From Moniliella sp. 'wahieum' (Eukaryota; Basidiomycota; Moniliellomycetes; Moniliellales; Moniliellaceae): DNA of 64,000 nucleotides. The DNA is taken from assembly GCA_003971905.1 (NCBI GenBank), contig RSEE01000089.1, positions 62,001 through 126,000 of the forward strand. The letters run 5' to 3'. This document shows positions 10,901 to 22,495 of this stretch, in pieces; within the stretch, counting starts at the first letter, position 1, and the number at the start of each line of letters is the position of its first letter. The notes beneath the pieces are model-generated. The model saw only the letters and a list, made by a program, of their open reading frames with translations, did no database searches and had not been told where the DNA came from. Made by a program: the position numbers and the translations under genes.

Positions 10901-13465
10901 GTCGCAATTGGCTCTGGCGCGGGCCAGTGCCGATGCGCGTGCCGGCTACTTTGGGATGAACGAGTTGGGACGCAGACGTACGCTCGGACGACAGTCGATG
11001 CTCGGTGCGGATATGTGCCTCGTCGACGCGGTGCGGGAACGGGACTGCATCGTGCCTCCACGATGGTGGGACGGCCGGCGAGCATGATGCCCCACTCCAG
11101 TGGGCAGGATGAGTTGGGCGCGGCGCGGGAGAGTATGCTGGACTACATTACTCAGTTACGGGATCGGGGGCAGACGGACGGAGGAGATGGCGACGCGATC
11201 AATGCGCTTGAACGGTTGATCGGCGCACGCTCTCACACCACGGGTAATCTTGAGCGTCCCGAACTAAACCCAAACCCAAACCCAACTCCAAACCCAAACC
11301 TAACCTCCAACTCCAACTCCAACCCCAGCCCAAGCGCGAGCCCCGCCACGACGGTCAATACATTTGCTACTGCCGAAGAGGAGGAAGATGCGGTATTCAC
11401 ATCTCCTGTTTCGTTGCGTCGCAGACGCACGTTACCGCCTCCGCCGCCTCCGAGGAAGGTCGTCTGCCTCCCGTTACAGACCAGACACGGCACTTCCCTC
11501 CCACCCCTGCCCCTCCTGCTCTTGCTAGCCTCCCTGAAGACGTTACTTCCCCTGTCCTCCCTCATCGCCCGCACTCCTTGGCCAATGCTTCTCACGGGGA
11601 AGAGGGATCACTGGGATTGACCCTTCACCCCTCAGGGCGCCTCCCAGTCGTGGTGGAAACGGACGCAACGGAAGACACTCACCCTGTGCGCGTGCCACCC
11701 CGTCGGCCACCCCCCCGCCTCCTCCGGCTGGGAGACGAAACACAGCGGTTTCGCGCTTGGTACAACAGTTTGAGGCTACCCAGCCGCGCGCTCCTCCGCT
11801 CCCCGTACAATCTCGCTCGGGGGGTGCAGGGGCGGTGAGGGTACGTCCACCTTTGCCTGTGCCGCCGGAAAGCCCTCGCCACGTTCCTGCTCCCCGCTCC
11901 CTCAGCGGAGGCAGCCGGGGCCAGTGATGAGCCAATTGTCTGGGGAGGGAGGTTCCTTAACCGCCAGTCGCACTGAATCCGAGGGCAGGGAATTATCTCA
12001 GTTGCCACAGGGGGTACCGCTGGTCTTGCTGTCGGGGCGGATGCCAGCCCATCTCCTATGACGGTGCCTCCGATCCCTTCCATTTCCTTTGATGCAGCTA
12101 CGCCCTCCCCAACTGCTATCTCCCTATCCAACAACCGGGAAAGCTGGGGGTCAAACAGACGTAGCCCGCCCTTACGCACTCCAACTCTTCCCAGCCCCCC
12201 CCGGGCCCGCCCTCCGCTTTCCCCCTCCGTTGCAACCCGCTTCTGCCGCACAGCAACTCACAGCTGCGTCTGTGAGGGAGCCAATTGAGAACCCTGGTCT
12301 CAGTCTACCTCCTCCAACTACCAGCCCAGCGCCGGGTAGTCCAGCTGGAAGTGAGGCGGGAAGACAAAGCAGGATGAGCACGGCGTCTTCGGCAGGGTAT
12401 ACGGACATTGCTGGGATTTACGATGGCTACCATGAAGATGACCACCCCCACCGAGCTGCGTCGCTGGTGGGACTGGGAATGGGGACGGGGGCTGCACCCA
12501 TTTTGACCGTCACTTCACCTGTCCCACCCGTCGCCCCTGCTCCCCCTGGTCCAGAGGCAGAGGCAGAGACAGCGGTATCTGGGACCCCGTCTGCGCCGCT
12601 TCCTCCGACCCGACGCCCTCCCCCTCCTCCCCCGGCACCAAGGCCCAGCTCCTCTTCTCAAACCTCGTTGGCCAGAGTACCACCATCGAATGCTGCGTCT
12701 ACCGTGGATGCGAGCCCAGCCACCCAGCCCACTCGACCTGTTGCGCCCGTACGAGAGCCAGGGGAAGAACGTGCGTTATCCGACGCACCCGGTCCACTAC
12801 GTATTGTTGTCCCCGCTGGGGCCGAGGTGACGGAGCTGGATGTGCTGGCGCGGCAGCTGGAGGAACCAGGGGACCACTATGAGTTGCTCACGCTGCTGGG
12901 GGACATTTTGGGTCCCGCATCGGCCGGAGCAGGAGGTGGTACGACAGGTGGAACCGAGGACGTTTCACGTGGTTCACGTGGTCAACAGGGTGGACCTATC
13001 GTCCGGTCTCGCCCGCCCGTTCCTACTGAAGAAGAGATCGAGTCGTTGCCTGTCGCCCCTGTCGACCTCATTTACCGCCGCACCACCGCCGAGGGCCGGA
13101 CGAAGCAGAAACTCGAAGTGGCTGGCGTACGGGTGGAAACGTGTGCGATTTGTGTGGCTCAGTTCCGACCGAGCCAATTGGCTTGTATCTTTCCTTGTTT
13201 GCATGTGTACGTCCCTCCCCCCCCCCCTTCACACACACATACCTCTTCCCGACTTGTCCCCTTCCCTTTCCCGACGGAACCAAACCGTGCCAGAGACAAC
13301 GGACTGACCTTGACCTTGGACTTGGACTTGGACTTGGACTTGGAACTTGGACTGACCTTTGCCAACCGTAGGTTCCATGCCGACTGCGCTCGTCGGTTGC
13401 TTCTCCATTCGCGCATCTGTCCGCTCTGTCGCCACGACGTGGCCGACGCAGTGGTCGATGCGTAG
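7914..13465 (+). CDS. Very long disordered RING-H2 protein, probable E3 ubiquitin ligase
   Basis: The C-terminal 100 residues hold a RING-H2 finger: CAICVAQF, CIFPCLHV, then FHADCARRLL and ICPLC. This is the C3H2C3 pattern of E3 ligases that recruit E2 enzymes. The finger is split by a 165-nt intron (13207-13371, donor GTACGT, acceptor TAG) that contains a TTGGAC hexamer array. Upstream lie some 1,600 residues rich in Pro, Ser, Arg and Glu, with a doubled motif (LDVRVGLLP and PDVRVGFLP, about 7995 and 8100), an Asn-Pro repeat (about 11266-11340) and acidic Ser tracts. The natural-looking frame switches at least six times, for example after the poly-C run near 8150, which suggests small indels. 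It could be two genes; only the last part is firmly RING. The ATG at 7914 is a guess based on composition. Confidence 0.65.
13312..13352 (+). repeat. TTGGAC hexamer array inside an intron
   Basis: About six near-perfect copies of TTGGAC/CTTGGA lie just upstream of the branch site and acceptor of the intron that splits the RING finger. The array is a multiple of three and has no stop, so retained intron would be read through in frame. Confidence 0.7.
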
Positions 13466-14281
13466 CTTGCTCCCGTCTTCCGTTACGCTTACTGTCTTGT
13501 TCGTTTATCCGTGATGTCGATGATTGAGTATTGAGCTATTGAGCATGGAGCATTGATTATCTACTAGCGCCATTCCTATTTTCTCCTGTTGCTCCTATCG
13601 CTCCTACCTCCTGTTCATTCCTCCTCATGGCACGAGGGCACTGGCACTGGCACTCCGATCCACCGTACCAGGTACCCGTTGTGCGTGTGCATCTGCCCCT
13701 GCCTATGATGGCATGCCGTGCACCCAGTATACACATTTTCTTTGTCGTCCTACCCTTGCTGCCATTCCCATTCGTCTCTCTTTCTCCTGTGGTTGTTGCA
13801 TCCTCTTTAGGGGCGGGAAGGAACAAGGTTTCCATAGCAGACGTCTGCGTGTGCTTTGCTTTGCTTTGCTTAAGAGAAAGGAGAGGAATGTGCTCATCCT
13901 GCTGCGGTCCTTGCGCACATAGTAGCCTATGGACATGCTCGGCAAAAAAGGCTGCCAGGCAATCCCCCCTCCCGGTCCCCAACGAGCTGACCGAGGCACG
14001 GCGAACCTTTGTTTACTGTGCCCGCTGGAAAGCACGCAAGGCGAAGCAAGGTGCGGTCGAACGTGCCGGTCGAAGCGAAGCGGGAAGGCAAGGAAGGTGA
14101 GGTGGGGTGTGCGTGGGGAGGGGTAGGCTGGCGTGATAAGCCATCGGCCATCGGCCATGGACCAGCGAAGCTATCGCATCGCATCCGAAAATGGAGAACT
14201 CGACATGAGGCGCCAGTGAACATTTCACCTCCCTCGGCCTTGCGGAGTGCTGCCAGCTGATGGTTGGGTACGCTGGTGGCG
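13466..14281. other. Intergenic, 3' of the RING gene
   Basis: No gene recognised. It contains short repeats (ATTGAGC-like units about 13525-13560, TTTGC repeats about 13855-13872). The open frames on both strands lack recognisable motifs. Confidence 0.5.
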
Positions 14282-14286
14282 GCAGT

Positions 14287-14446
14287 TGTCGGCCTCGCTA
14301 CTACCACAGAATGTGAGCACTGAACGTCGTATTGGACTAAGAAGCTTCTGCGACTGACTCGTCCAGAAGACTGGTGCGAGCTCGGAAGGAATGAAAGCTG
14401 ACTCACGTGACTCAGGGTCCGCGCGGTCCTAGGACGGATGTCAACA
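14287..14446 (-). repeat. 3' LTR of the copia element
   Basis: 160 bp, identical by eye to the copy at 19180-19339. On the plus strand it runs from TGTCGGCC to GTCAACA, and it is flanked on the outside by GCAGT. On the inside it is preceded (minus strand) by a G-rich stretch that can serve as the polypurine tract. Confidence 0.95.
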
Positions 14447-16095
14447 CCCCCGCTGACCGGAGGGCCCAGTCATGTGGACTGGATCCATCTCCTCGACGCG
14501 GAGTTGAGCAAGATGGCTTGTCAGGGCGGGACGGCCGAGAGGCTTGGTGAGGACGTCCGCTGGGTTCCTTTCGCCGGGGATGTGTACAAGTATGGCCTCG
14601 CCCGAGTCCACGTGTTGCCGTACATTGTGGTACCGGATCTTCAGCTCTCGGAGCTTGCCGGTGCTGCCAAATTTGTGGGCGAGATCGACGACAGACTTAT
14701 TGTCGCAATACCAATGAATGGGTGTACCCTCGCCGATGGCCCCAAGCTCGATCATGATGTTCTTGACATAGTTGGCGTCAACCAGTCCATCATATCCTGC
14801 CGTATATTCGGCGGCGGGTACTGGTAACGCTCTTCGGCTGAAGAATGGATCGCCACGACACCGGCACACCGTACACCATCAGTAGGCATCCAGATGTGGA
14901 GCGTGCCTGGATGGGATCCCGCCAAGTCGGAATCTGTATACAGCGCAATGGCCGGTGCATCTGATGTTGGGGTCAACCTCAGGCCCTTTCCTCGAGTATG
15001 GTACAGGTAGCGAAGGAAGTCATCGACTGCTTGATGATGCTGCTGCGATGGGTCGGCAGCGGCTCTGCTGAGGGCGGCGTGATAGCGAAGAGGGAGTCAG
15101 GCCGGCCCATTCGTGCAGCCCACAGTCCCGATCCGATCTTCCCCTGATATGCCTTGCGCAAGGCTGGGAGGGATGGGGGTTCAGGGTCGGCACGGGCGGT
15201 ATCATCCGTACGGGATGTGGGAGAGTCCGGATCCACGGGGCTTTGATGTGGTGCTTTGCCACCACTTCCTCGATGAACTTTGGTTGGCTCAGGTACAGCT
15301 CCCCACCGATCCGATCGTATTGGCATCCCAGGTGGTAGTGAAGGGGACCGTTACCACGAACATCAATGTGTGTGTTTATCTCGGCCATAAACTCCTCGTA
15401 CTTTTGGTGTGACTTGCATGCGAGGAGCAGATCGTCGGTGTGGACCGCCAGGAGGATCTGCTCACCCGGTGGTGCAGCGCGCACGAACAAGCAGGGCTCG
15501 GTCAAGCTTTGCGTGAAGCCGAGCTTGTCACGCAGCAGGTTCCGGATGTATCGTGCCCAGTTTGCTCCGCTCTGATGTAGCCCGTATAGACTCTTCTTGA
15601 GACGCCACACGCGACCACCCGCTTCGGGGAAGTAGGGGGGTGGGCGGATGTAGACTGCTTCTTCGAGGGGGGCGTTCAGGTACGCTGCATTGACGTCCGC
15701 CGAGAAGAGGCCAAACTTATACTTCTCGGCCAGCACGACGAGGGTCAGGATGGCAGGTGTGCGCACCGATGGTGCGAACGTCTGGCCCCAAGTCTCGGCC
15801 GATTGTTGGTGTCCGCCCGCGACAAAGCGCGCGCGGTGGCGCAGGAACCGGCCCTCGGCGTCCGTCTTTGTGGTGATGCGCCATAGTCTATGAGGATTTG
15901 TGCACCCGGTGGTGGGTACGTAGCCTCGTAGGTGCCGTATCGCGCGAGTGTGGCCACCTCGTCGGCCATAGCCTGCTTGACCATGGCAAAGGAGGGGTGA
16001 GTCTCGAGACCCTTGAGCGTCTTGGGAGCGAGGGGTACGCCATCCTTGGTGAGCTGAACCGTGTCCGGGTGGATGGGTGCGCTGAGAGCAGTCAT
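14447..16095 (-). mobile_element. Copia reverse transcriptase and RNase H region
   Basis: Part of the copia element. The reverse transcriptase shows FSADVNAAYLNAPLEE, KKSLYGLHQSGANW and the active-site block LLAVHTDDLLLACK. The RNase H part shows AAEYTAGYDGLVDA, WYCDNKSVVDLA and RNPADVLTKPL. The region is fossil-like in having more than one frame. Confidence 0.9.
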
Positions 16096-16583
16096 GGCGG
16101 CGTATTCGGGAGGTTGAACTGTGTCGGCAAACGGGGGGGCGGATGTGTCAGGTAGGGGGCGGGCGATGCCGATCTCTGGTGCGGCGCAGTGGGGCGTGGC
16201 GGCTGCAGCACGAGCATGGTAGGTCGTGTCGGTGGGGTCGTCAGCGATTGGGAGTGTGTGCAGGTCGAGGGAGGTGCGGGTGGTGCGTGGCTGGAGGGTG
16301 GTGGTGGTGCGGGCGGAGGGGGGGTGGTGGTGGAGCGGGTGTCTGGGTGTGGCGGCGGTTCGGGCATGGGTGCTGCGCGGCTGCGGAGTAGGGTTAGCGT
16401 TTTTTCACTGTCGATTTTAATTTGAGGTGATTTGGAGATGTCGGGTGGGAAGGGTGGGGTGGAGATGGGGGTAGATGGCGTTGCCCCATTTGTACGGTTT
16501 CGACCAGCGGTAGGTGAAGGTACCCAGGGATGGTTGGTATGTGGCGAAGAGCCATCCCTTTGATCCGCGCTGATGGTGGTATC

Positions 16584-17864
16584 CTACCAGCATACCTTCC
16601 TCTGCCGCGCGCTGAGCTTGTGCTCGGCGCGGCGTGACTCGGGCAGATGGAGGTATGCAACGCGGCCAAAGGGTTGCATCGGTAACGAGTATGCGTGGCC
16701 TTTGTATCGCTCAAATCGCGATTTGTTGTCTTCCCCGGATGTTTTGAGTGGCATTTGGTTTTGGGTGAAGCACGCAGCGTGGAGGCTGTGTTCCCACCAG
16801 TCCGACGTCGGAAGACCTGTACCCAAGAGCAACTGCCTTGCACGAGTCGTTATGGTTCGGATGGCACGCTCAGCCACACCGTTGCTAGCACTCTGCCCCG
16901 GGATTGTCCGTTCTGACGTGATGCCTTGCTCGTCCAGAAAAGGTTGCAGTGCGCTTGTCAATTCGGGGGCGTTGTCCGTGCGCAAAGTCCGCAGCAGTCT
17001 GTCCGGGCCGTAGCGTTGCTCCCGCAATATGAGGTTCCGCAGTTCCTTCGTTGCAGCGCCCTTTGTCGGGATCGCTGTGGTGAAGACGTACCGCGTGAAG
17101 TCATCAACGGCGACGAGGGCGTATCCGTGCCCCATGCCGGTTACCCGGGGGAGGTCTACTACGTCGACGTGGAGGACCTCGAAAGGTCTTTTGGATCGGA
17201 GGCGGTCCCGGCTCGGATGGGGCGATGCTGTCGCTAGTGCCACCGCGCATGTTGGGCAATCCCACTCTGAACGACAGAGGGAGATATGCTTGGCTGTGAC
17301 GCGGAGGCCTGCGGTTTCCGATCGTGTAAGCCAGGGGAGGAGGTCGATGGCTGCGTGGTTCCAGCGTTTGTGGGCTTTAGAGACGTGGTCCAGGGCCAGG
17401 GATGCTGCGAGGGAGTTTGGGGTTGAGGGTGGGTCGGCCGGTTTGATCGGTTTGGTCGCCATGGCCCGCAGGGGTGTGGGTGGCGTTCGCGGGTTGTGTA
17501 AGATCGTGAATTGATAGTCACTGCCGGTTACTTTTCGTAGGGTGGATCCTGGGTTACCAAGCCAGATACCCTTCTGGTGTGGGGCGAAGTATGATGCGAT
17601 TCCGGTGTTCGACAGGTGTGATACACTGACGAGATTTCGGCTGAAACGGGGCATGTATAGGCTGTTGGGGAGTTTTATCTCCATTTGGTGTCCTCCTAAG
17701 CATCGGATACGGATTGTGGCCGTGCCTCGTCCTTCCGCCTTTACATGTGTCCCGTTAGCAACCTCTATCTCGTCGTCGCAAGGGGTCATGGATGTGAAGA
17801 CGGATTTGTCTTTCCAAATGGATGGGAATGCCCCACTGTCATATAATGCCCGGATGATTCGCAT
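16584..17864 (-). mobile_element. Copia protease and integrase region
   Basis: Part of the copia element, open over 426 codons. It opens with the aspartic protease motif LYDSGAFPS, followed by the integrase zinc-binding region (HKRWNH, CPTC), the catalytic core and the GKG-like tail with FGRVAYLHLP. Confidence 0.9.
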
Positions 17865-17916
17865 TTCGCCCCCGAGTTCCTAGTAGTCAGCTGTGCCCGC
17901 ATCAACGTCAATCACT

Positions 17917-19125
17917 TCAGACTCGGGAGAGCTCGCTCTCTGAGCGACGTGAGCGTTGGCTCGGCCTGGGTTGCGGAGGGACAACAGGTTTATTAGACGT
18001 CGCGCTGCGCCAGGGTTGGTTGGTGCGGTCTTGCCCCTTGGTCTTTGTGTCCGCGAGGTTGTCGTCGCCGGCTTTGCCCCCGCTGGAGTTTTTTCCCCCG
18101 CTGGTGGGTCGTCCCCCGCTGTCGGGTCGAGTCCAAGGCGTTCCTCCGTTGACCGGCTTGCCTCCGTTTCTCTTCCTTTCTCCACCGGGATACGTGGCGG
18201 CTGGTATGTCCATCACGGCCTGCCGTAACTTGTCTAGACTCGAGCGCTCTTCACGCTGGCGAATGCTCATGTCGCGTAAGCCGAGTAGGATCCCAGTGCG
18301 TTCCTGCTCTTCCGTAAGTGGGATGCCCGCTCGCGTCAGGCTTGCACTGATCTCTTCCATGTAGTCGAGGTAGTCTCGACCCGATCGGTTTCCTTGGTCG
18401 GCCGAAAAGTAGCGAATGAGTAGAGGCCCTCTGTTTGCGGTAGGCGTATATCCATACCGCTGACGCAGCATGTTCAGCGTGTCCTGGGTGCATGATATTT
18501 CGTGGTGGGTGCGGATCGTCCGGAAGAGGGTTGACGGCATGGCTTCCCTAAGAAGGTTGTGCAAGCGTCTGTCGAGGTCCTCGGTGAAGTAGCGGGAGCT
18601 GCGACCATTCTGGACGACGTCGCTTGCGTGGGGGTGGGCATCTGTTATCGCGAAGAGAAATTCGTCTTCCCAAGCGCTGTAGGCGGACGGGTCTTTGTTC
18701 AGATCAGGCCACTTGATATTCTTGGTGGGAGACTCGCGTAGTGATCTGTAAAGGTCGTACTCGGGTCGCGAGGCTGCGCCTGTAGGTGCCCCCAAAGTTG
18801 CGTTGGGTTGAGTTTCCATTTGGTGGATGTTTTGCACCACAAAATTCGTAGCCCGTCGAACCCAGTTTGTCGTGATAGACGTAGGTTCGTCCTTCCATCC
18901 AAGCCACTCGGCTCTGTCGTGTATAGCTCTGTTGATCTTCTCTTTAACGACATCGATGTCGTTCGTCTTCTTGAACCACAGGTGCGCTTCGGCGCAAAGC
19001 ATCATGAGTTCCTCGTTGTCGGTGCCAATCGGTGGCGGATCGCGACCGGTTGGTGTCCAGTAATCGCGCTTGTTCACCATTGTGGTGTCGCTGACCGAGA
19101 GATCGGTGTTAGCGTTGGCGCCCAT
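17917..19125 (-). mobile_element. Copia Gag region
   Basis: Part of the copia element. A long frame starts near MGANANTDLSVSD (about 19124) and includes a Gag-type helical region with LFRTIRTHHEISCTQD and a Ser/Gly-rich basic tail. I do not see a standard CCHC knuckle in it. Confidence 0.75.
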
Positions 19126-19179
19126 GGTTGTGGGTGTAGTTTTGGCCAGCTCAGGGATGAGCAGATAAGGATGTAACTC

Positions 19180-19339
19180 TGTCGGCCTCGCTACTACCAC
19201 AGAATGTGAGCACTGAACGTCGTATTGGACTAAGAAGCTTCTGCGACTGACTCGTCCAGAAGACTGGTGCGAGCTCGGAAGGAATGAAAGCTGACTCACG
19301 TGACTCAGGGTCCGCGCGGTCCTAGGACGGATGTCAACA
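19180..19339 (-). repeat. 5' LTR of the copia element
   Basis: 160 bp, identical by eye to 14287-14446. The sequence directly inside (minus strand, about 19179-19159) is where the primer-binding site should lie. The outer flank repeats GCAGT. Confidence 0.95.
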
Positions 19340-19344
19340 GCAGT

Positions 19345-20152
19345 TACTGGGTACTAGTACTAGTTACGAGTTCCATACGGTTGTGCGTTTAAGCGCGCAG
19401 ACACTGGGGTGCTGCGGCAGGGTTTCATGCATAAACCGCACCCCTCGGATCCCAAGCGGATCATCTCCATCATCCATTACTGATGCGACGCATCGATGAC
19501 CCTGACATGGTCCAACTTGGACGCCGCGCCCCCCAAGGAAGCGAAACTGAGTTGAATCAACGCATAGCTCAAGCTTCAAGCTTCAAGCGCGCCGATACTC
19601 GGTACCCCCCCGCCCCAACAACAAAGCCGCCTCCCTGGATGCGTTTGAGGTTCTCCACACCGTCAGTGTAGTGTACTGGGTACGCCTGTGGCTTTGTTAC
19701 GTCCTGTAGCGGTGGCCGACGAGTGTGAAGCACATGAGCCCATCCTATCACACGGCCTCTGTTGTCCCCGCCGTGGGTCTTGCCGCCCAAATAGGCCGAG
19801 TGTGGCCGAGGTCCCACGGGCGGCTATTAATAATTGCCCAGCACGGCGCCAGTGTGGCCTGCTGCTTCCCAGCTTCACGCGCACGCGTCACCCGTCACGC
19901 TTCACAGATCCTCTCGCCCAACTGGCTTGCCACCCGCCTTGCGCAAACTCGACGATCACGCATCACCCATGGCGCATCCCCATCAGCGCTGGCTTGCACC
20001 GATCGCAGTGGACAACGTGGCTGGCTTCTCATTTCCCGCTTCCTGGCGCCCGCACTGGGACTTAAGTGTGGAAGCATTCCGATAGGCAGGTTTCTGCCGC
20101 TCTCTTCCCACCACCTCAGCGCCAGGCCTCATCGACCTCCTCCCCTCCCACC
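19345..20152. other. Intergenic, upstream of cytochrome b5
   Basis: No gene seen. It contains AGTACTAG-like repeats (about 19350-19372) and AAGCTTC heptamers (about 19569-19592). The last 100 bp are pyrimidine-rich, as expected for a fungal promoter and 5' UTR. Confidence 0.5.
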
Positions 20153-20701
20153 ATGGCTACCAAGATCTCTGCTGCGACGCTCGCTGAGCACAACAAGGCG
20201 TCGGACTGCTGGATGGCCATCAACGGCAAGGTGTACAATGTGACGGACTTTGTCGATGAGCACCCAGGGGGAGACGAGGTCCTCCTTGCTGAGGCTGGCA
20301 AGGACGCTACCGAGGCATTTGACGATGTGGGCCACTCGGACGATGCACGGCAATTGCTCGTTCCGATGCTGGTTGGCGACCTGGACGGGGTGGCGGTACG
20401 TTCAACGGGTCCTTGGTCCTTGGTTCTTGATCCTTTTTCCCTCCCTGAAAACGGGTTTTCTAATTTCTCTTATTTGTTGTGCAGCTGTCCGGTCCCACAC
20501 CCGAGGTCAAGACGGCTTCCAAGCAGGGCGGATCGTACGTTCTCCCTCCCCCTCTACCCAGCTCTTCTCCCAGCGTCATACTAACCTGCTTGGCACTCGC
20601 CCCCTTCCACGCCCAGGAGCTCGGTGCTGATGTTCATTCCTATCGGTATCATGGTTGCGTACTATGGTTACCAATACTACCTTGGTCAGCAGGCCAAGTA
20701 G
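20153..20701 (+). CDS. CYB5: Cytochrome b5, tail-anchored
   Basis: Small heme protein of the ER that passes electrons to desaturases and sterol enzymes. The model joins 20153-20395, 20485-20534 and 20617-20701, giving 125 residues with no frame conflict. Both introns open with GTACGT and end in CAG. The heme ligands are visible in VDEHPGGDE and VGHSDDA, with the N-terminal KASDCWMAINGKVYN typical of the fold. The third exon encodes the C-terminal membrane anchor (VLMFIPIGIMVAYYGY) and a short QQAK tail, as in tail-anchored b5. Length and domain order fit the family. This is one of the cleanest genes in the window. Confidence 0.96.
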
Positions 20702-21526
20702 ATGGATGTGCTGTTCACGTTCACGTTCTACTTGGCTGGTTTGCATGCATGTCCGCTTTTTCTCTTCCTCTGGCTTGCGCACATTAGCCGCTTTCTCATA
20801 TCCGGGTAGTTGGCTGATCGATAGCGTCCAGGGATAGTCGATAGGGCGAGCGAGCGGCGACAGAGGGGAGACGAGGAACGTCCTGTGGAGCATGTGCATG
20901 GCGCGTGAGGTCACCGAGATCCTGCTGCCATATCGGTCCGCCCAGGCGTGTTATCTTGGCTCGATAATCTTTCGAGAGCAGACGCTAGCTGTAGCACAGC
21001 CATTGCGCTCTAACGCGCTACCTCTTCGGAAGATTTTAATTTTGGTCACGCGGTCCTCTGGCTTTCCCTTGGCCTATAAGCCCGTCTAGCAATGGCAATG
21101 CCAATTGCTTTCCAATCACTAACTTGAACCAACTTTTGAAGCTTGAAGCACGAAGTGAGCATGCATGAAGCTGTGAGCAGTGCATGTGAGCAAGGTCAGG
21201 CGGTCAGGAGGATACGAAACGCTTCTATCGGCTAGACCCGACCTCGCTCTTCTTCCTCCGGCGTTTGGTTCTCCGTTCACGACGCCCATCATATAATGAT
21301 CCATCAATCGTTCGCCATGCATCAGCAGAAGATGCAAAAGGGTTCTGCGTACACGGGGCGCAGTCACTATAGCAATTGCACGCTTCTCACTAGCTGCAGA
21401 TACGAAGCTTATCGAGCCGGGACCCACGCGACCGGAAATCCAAAGGAGGGGAAGCTGCGTGCCGTGTCAAAAAAAGAACGAGGCCGTAACAATAACAAAA
21501 ACAACTAAAACAAAACAAAAAAGAGT
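20702..21526. other. Intergenic between cytochrome b5 and tRNA
   Basis: No gene seen. It contains the 3' UTR of cytochrome b5, a short AAGCTTGAAGC motif (about 21136-21150) and, near 21480-21522, an A-rich stretch that acts as the Pol III stop of the tRNA on the other strand. Confidence 0.5.
21517..21523 (-). terminator. Pol III terminator of the tRNA
   Basis: A run of T on the minus strand (A6 on the plus strand), a few bases past the tRNA 3' end, as expected for RNA polymerase III. Confidence 0.8.
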
Positions 21527-21609
21527 AGCTACCGTCGGTCTTGATCCGACGACCTGTGGGTCACACGACAATTATGAGCCCACCGCTCTTCCGCCTGAGC
21601 TAGGTAGCT
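21527..21609 (-). tRNA. Initiator tRNA-Met (CAT) with an 11-nt intron
   Basis: On the minus strand the acceptor stem AGCTACC pairs with GGTAGCT, the D stem is GCTC/GAGC, the anticodon stem GTGGG/CCCAC and the T stem GTCGG/CCGAC. The anticodon loop is CTCATAA with 11 extra bases at the canonical 37/38 intron site. Initiator hallmarks are the A1-U72 pair, the three G-C pairs at 29-31/39-41, and A54 and A60 in the T loop (ATCAAGA). Mature length is 72 nt before CCA. Confidence 0.92.
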
Positions 21610-22495
21610 GCTTACTGATCCACTACCACTGAACGTTTGATATACGTTGAACATTGAATCCAGTATCTTAGTACACGTTCTTCTTTAAAGCCCAAACAAC
21701 CATATCATGGCTCCTAACCACTGCGTTCTTCCTTCTCCCTTGTTCAACCACTCTTCATTGTTCTTTCATTCTGGGCTGGTTGGGCTTGGAATCCAACGCT
21801 GCCTGTGGAATAGGTGGTGTTCACGGTACGATGGACTATTAGGCCCTATTAGGTTTTAGGTGAGCCGCCAAGGCCAACGCGCCTGCCATTCTACCCAGGC
21901 CAGGCGCTGCATCGGCATCGACCGATGATCGACGAACGTCTCGATGCACGTCGAACTGGAACGTTGACAGAACATAATGTAGGATCAAAATCAACCCCGT
22001 GTGGAGGTGGAGGTAGAGGTAGAGGTGGAAGTGGAGTGGAGGTGGAGAGAAAAGAGAAAAGACTGGGTCTCTCCATCCTGGACAGGGATCGTCACACTGT
22101 GATAGGCTATAGGAGGCTGTGGGAGCATGTGGCCAAAACGGCCAACGGGAAGGGGAAGCGAGGAAAACAGATGAGAGGAGAGAAGAGAAGAGAGGAAAGA
22201 CAGGAACCGCAACAGGAAGAAAGCAAGCGAAAACTATACATACGTGATGGGGATGATGGGGGATAAAAAGGAATGAGAATGGCCTTGGGAGACAAAGGCA
22301 TAGGATACGATGGGCAGGGCAGGGGAGGGAAAGTGAGCTGTGGGAGGCAGGGGGGGAGGCAGCGGGGCGAAGGGTGGGGGTGGGGGGGGGGGGGGCAAAA
22401 GAACAAAAGGAAAGCGTAAAGAAAGACAAGAATCGACGCTCCGCGAAGGTATATATCAAACGGGGGAACAGGAGAGTCGAGAGGGAGGGGGGATA
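21610..22495. other. Intergenic, strand-asymmetric purine tracts
   Basis: No gene seen. The plus strand is purine-rich, with GGAGGT/AGAGGT runs at about 22000-22070 and a G run at about 22380-22395. An open frame on the minus strand (21839-22459) encodes only Pro/Ser/Leu-rich low complexity. Confidence 0.5.

Larger units (their letters stand above)
14287..19339 (-). mobile_element. Ty1/copia LTR retrotransposon
   Basis: This 5.05-kb element is written on the minus strand. Both ends carry the same 160-bp LTR, which begins TGTTGACATCC on the minus strand. A 5-bp duplication, GCAGT, lies at 14282-14286 and 19340-19344. Part order is that of copia: Gag, protease with a DSGA active site, integrase (HH-CC zinc region, then a D,D(35)E-type core with AVDDFTRYVF and ASNGVAERAIR), reverse transcriptase and RNase H. 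A purine tract precedes the 3' LTR. LTR identity points to a very recent insertion. The coding part is not one open frame; it looks broken in roughly four places, though the window's general indel noise makes that count unreliable. Confidence 0.95.

Noticed and set aside
11266-11340. AAACCC-like tandem words resembling interstitial telomere repeats
   Set aside because: The unit is CCCAAA/CCAACT, not CCCTAA, and it codes an Asn-Pro repeat in frame with the RING-protein gene.
13927-14406. Open frame ending inside the left LTR
   Set aside because: It only reflects LTR sequence read through into flanking DNA; the same frame occurs in the other LTR.
21839-22459. 206-codon minus-strand frame with hydrophobic runs suggesting membrane helices
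   Set aside because: The hydrophobicity comes from CT-rich low-complexity DNA; it is the complement of purine tracts.
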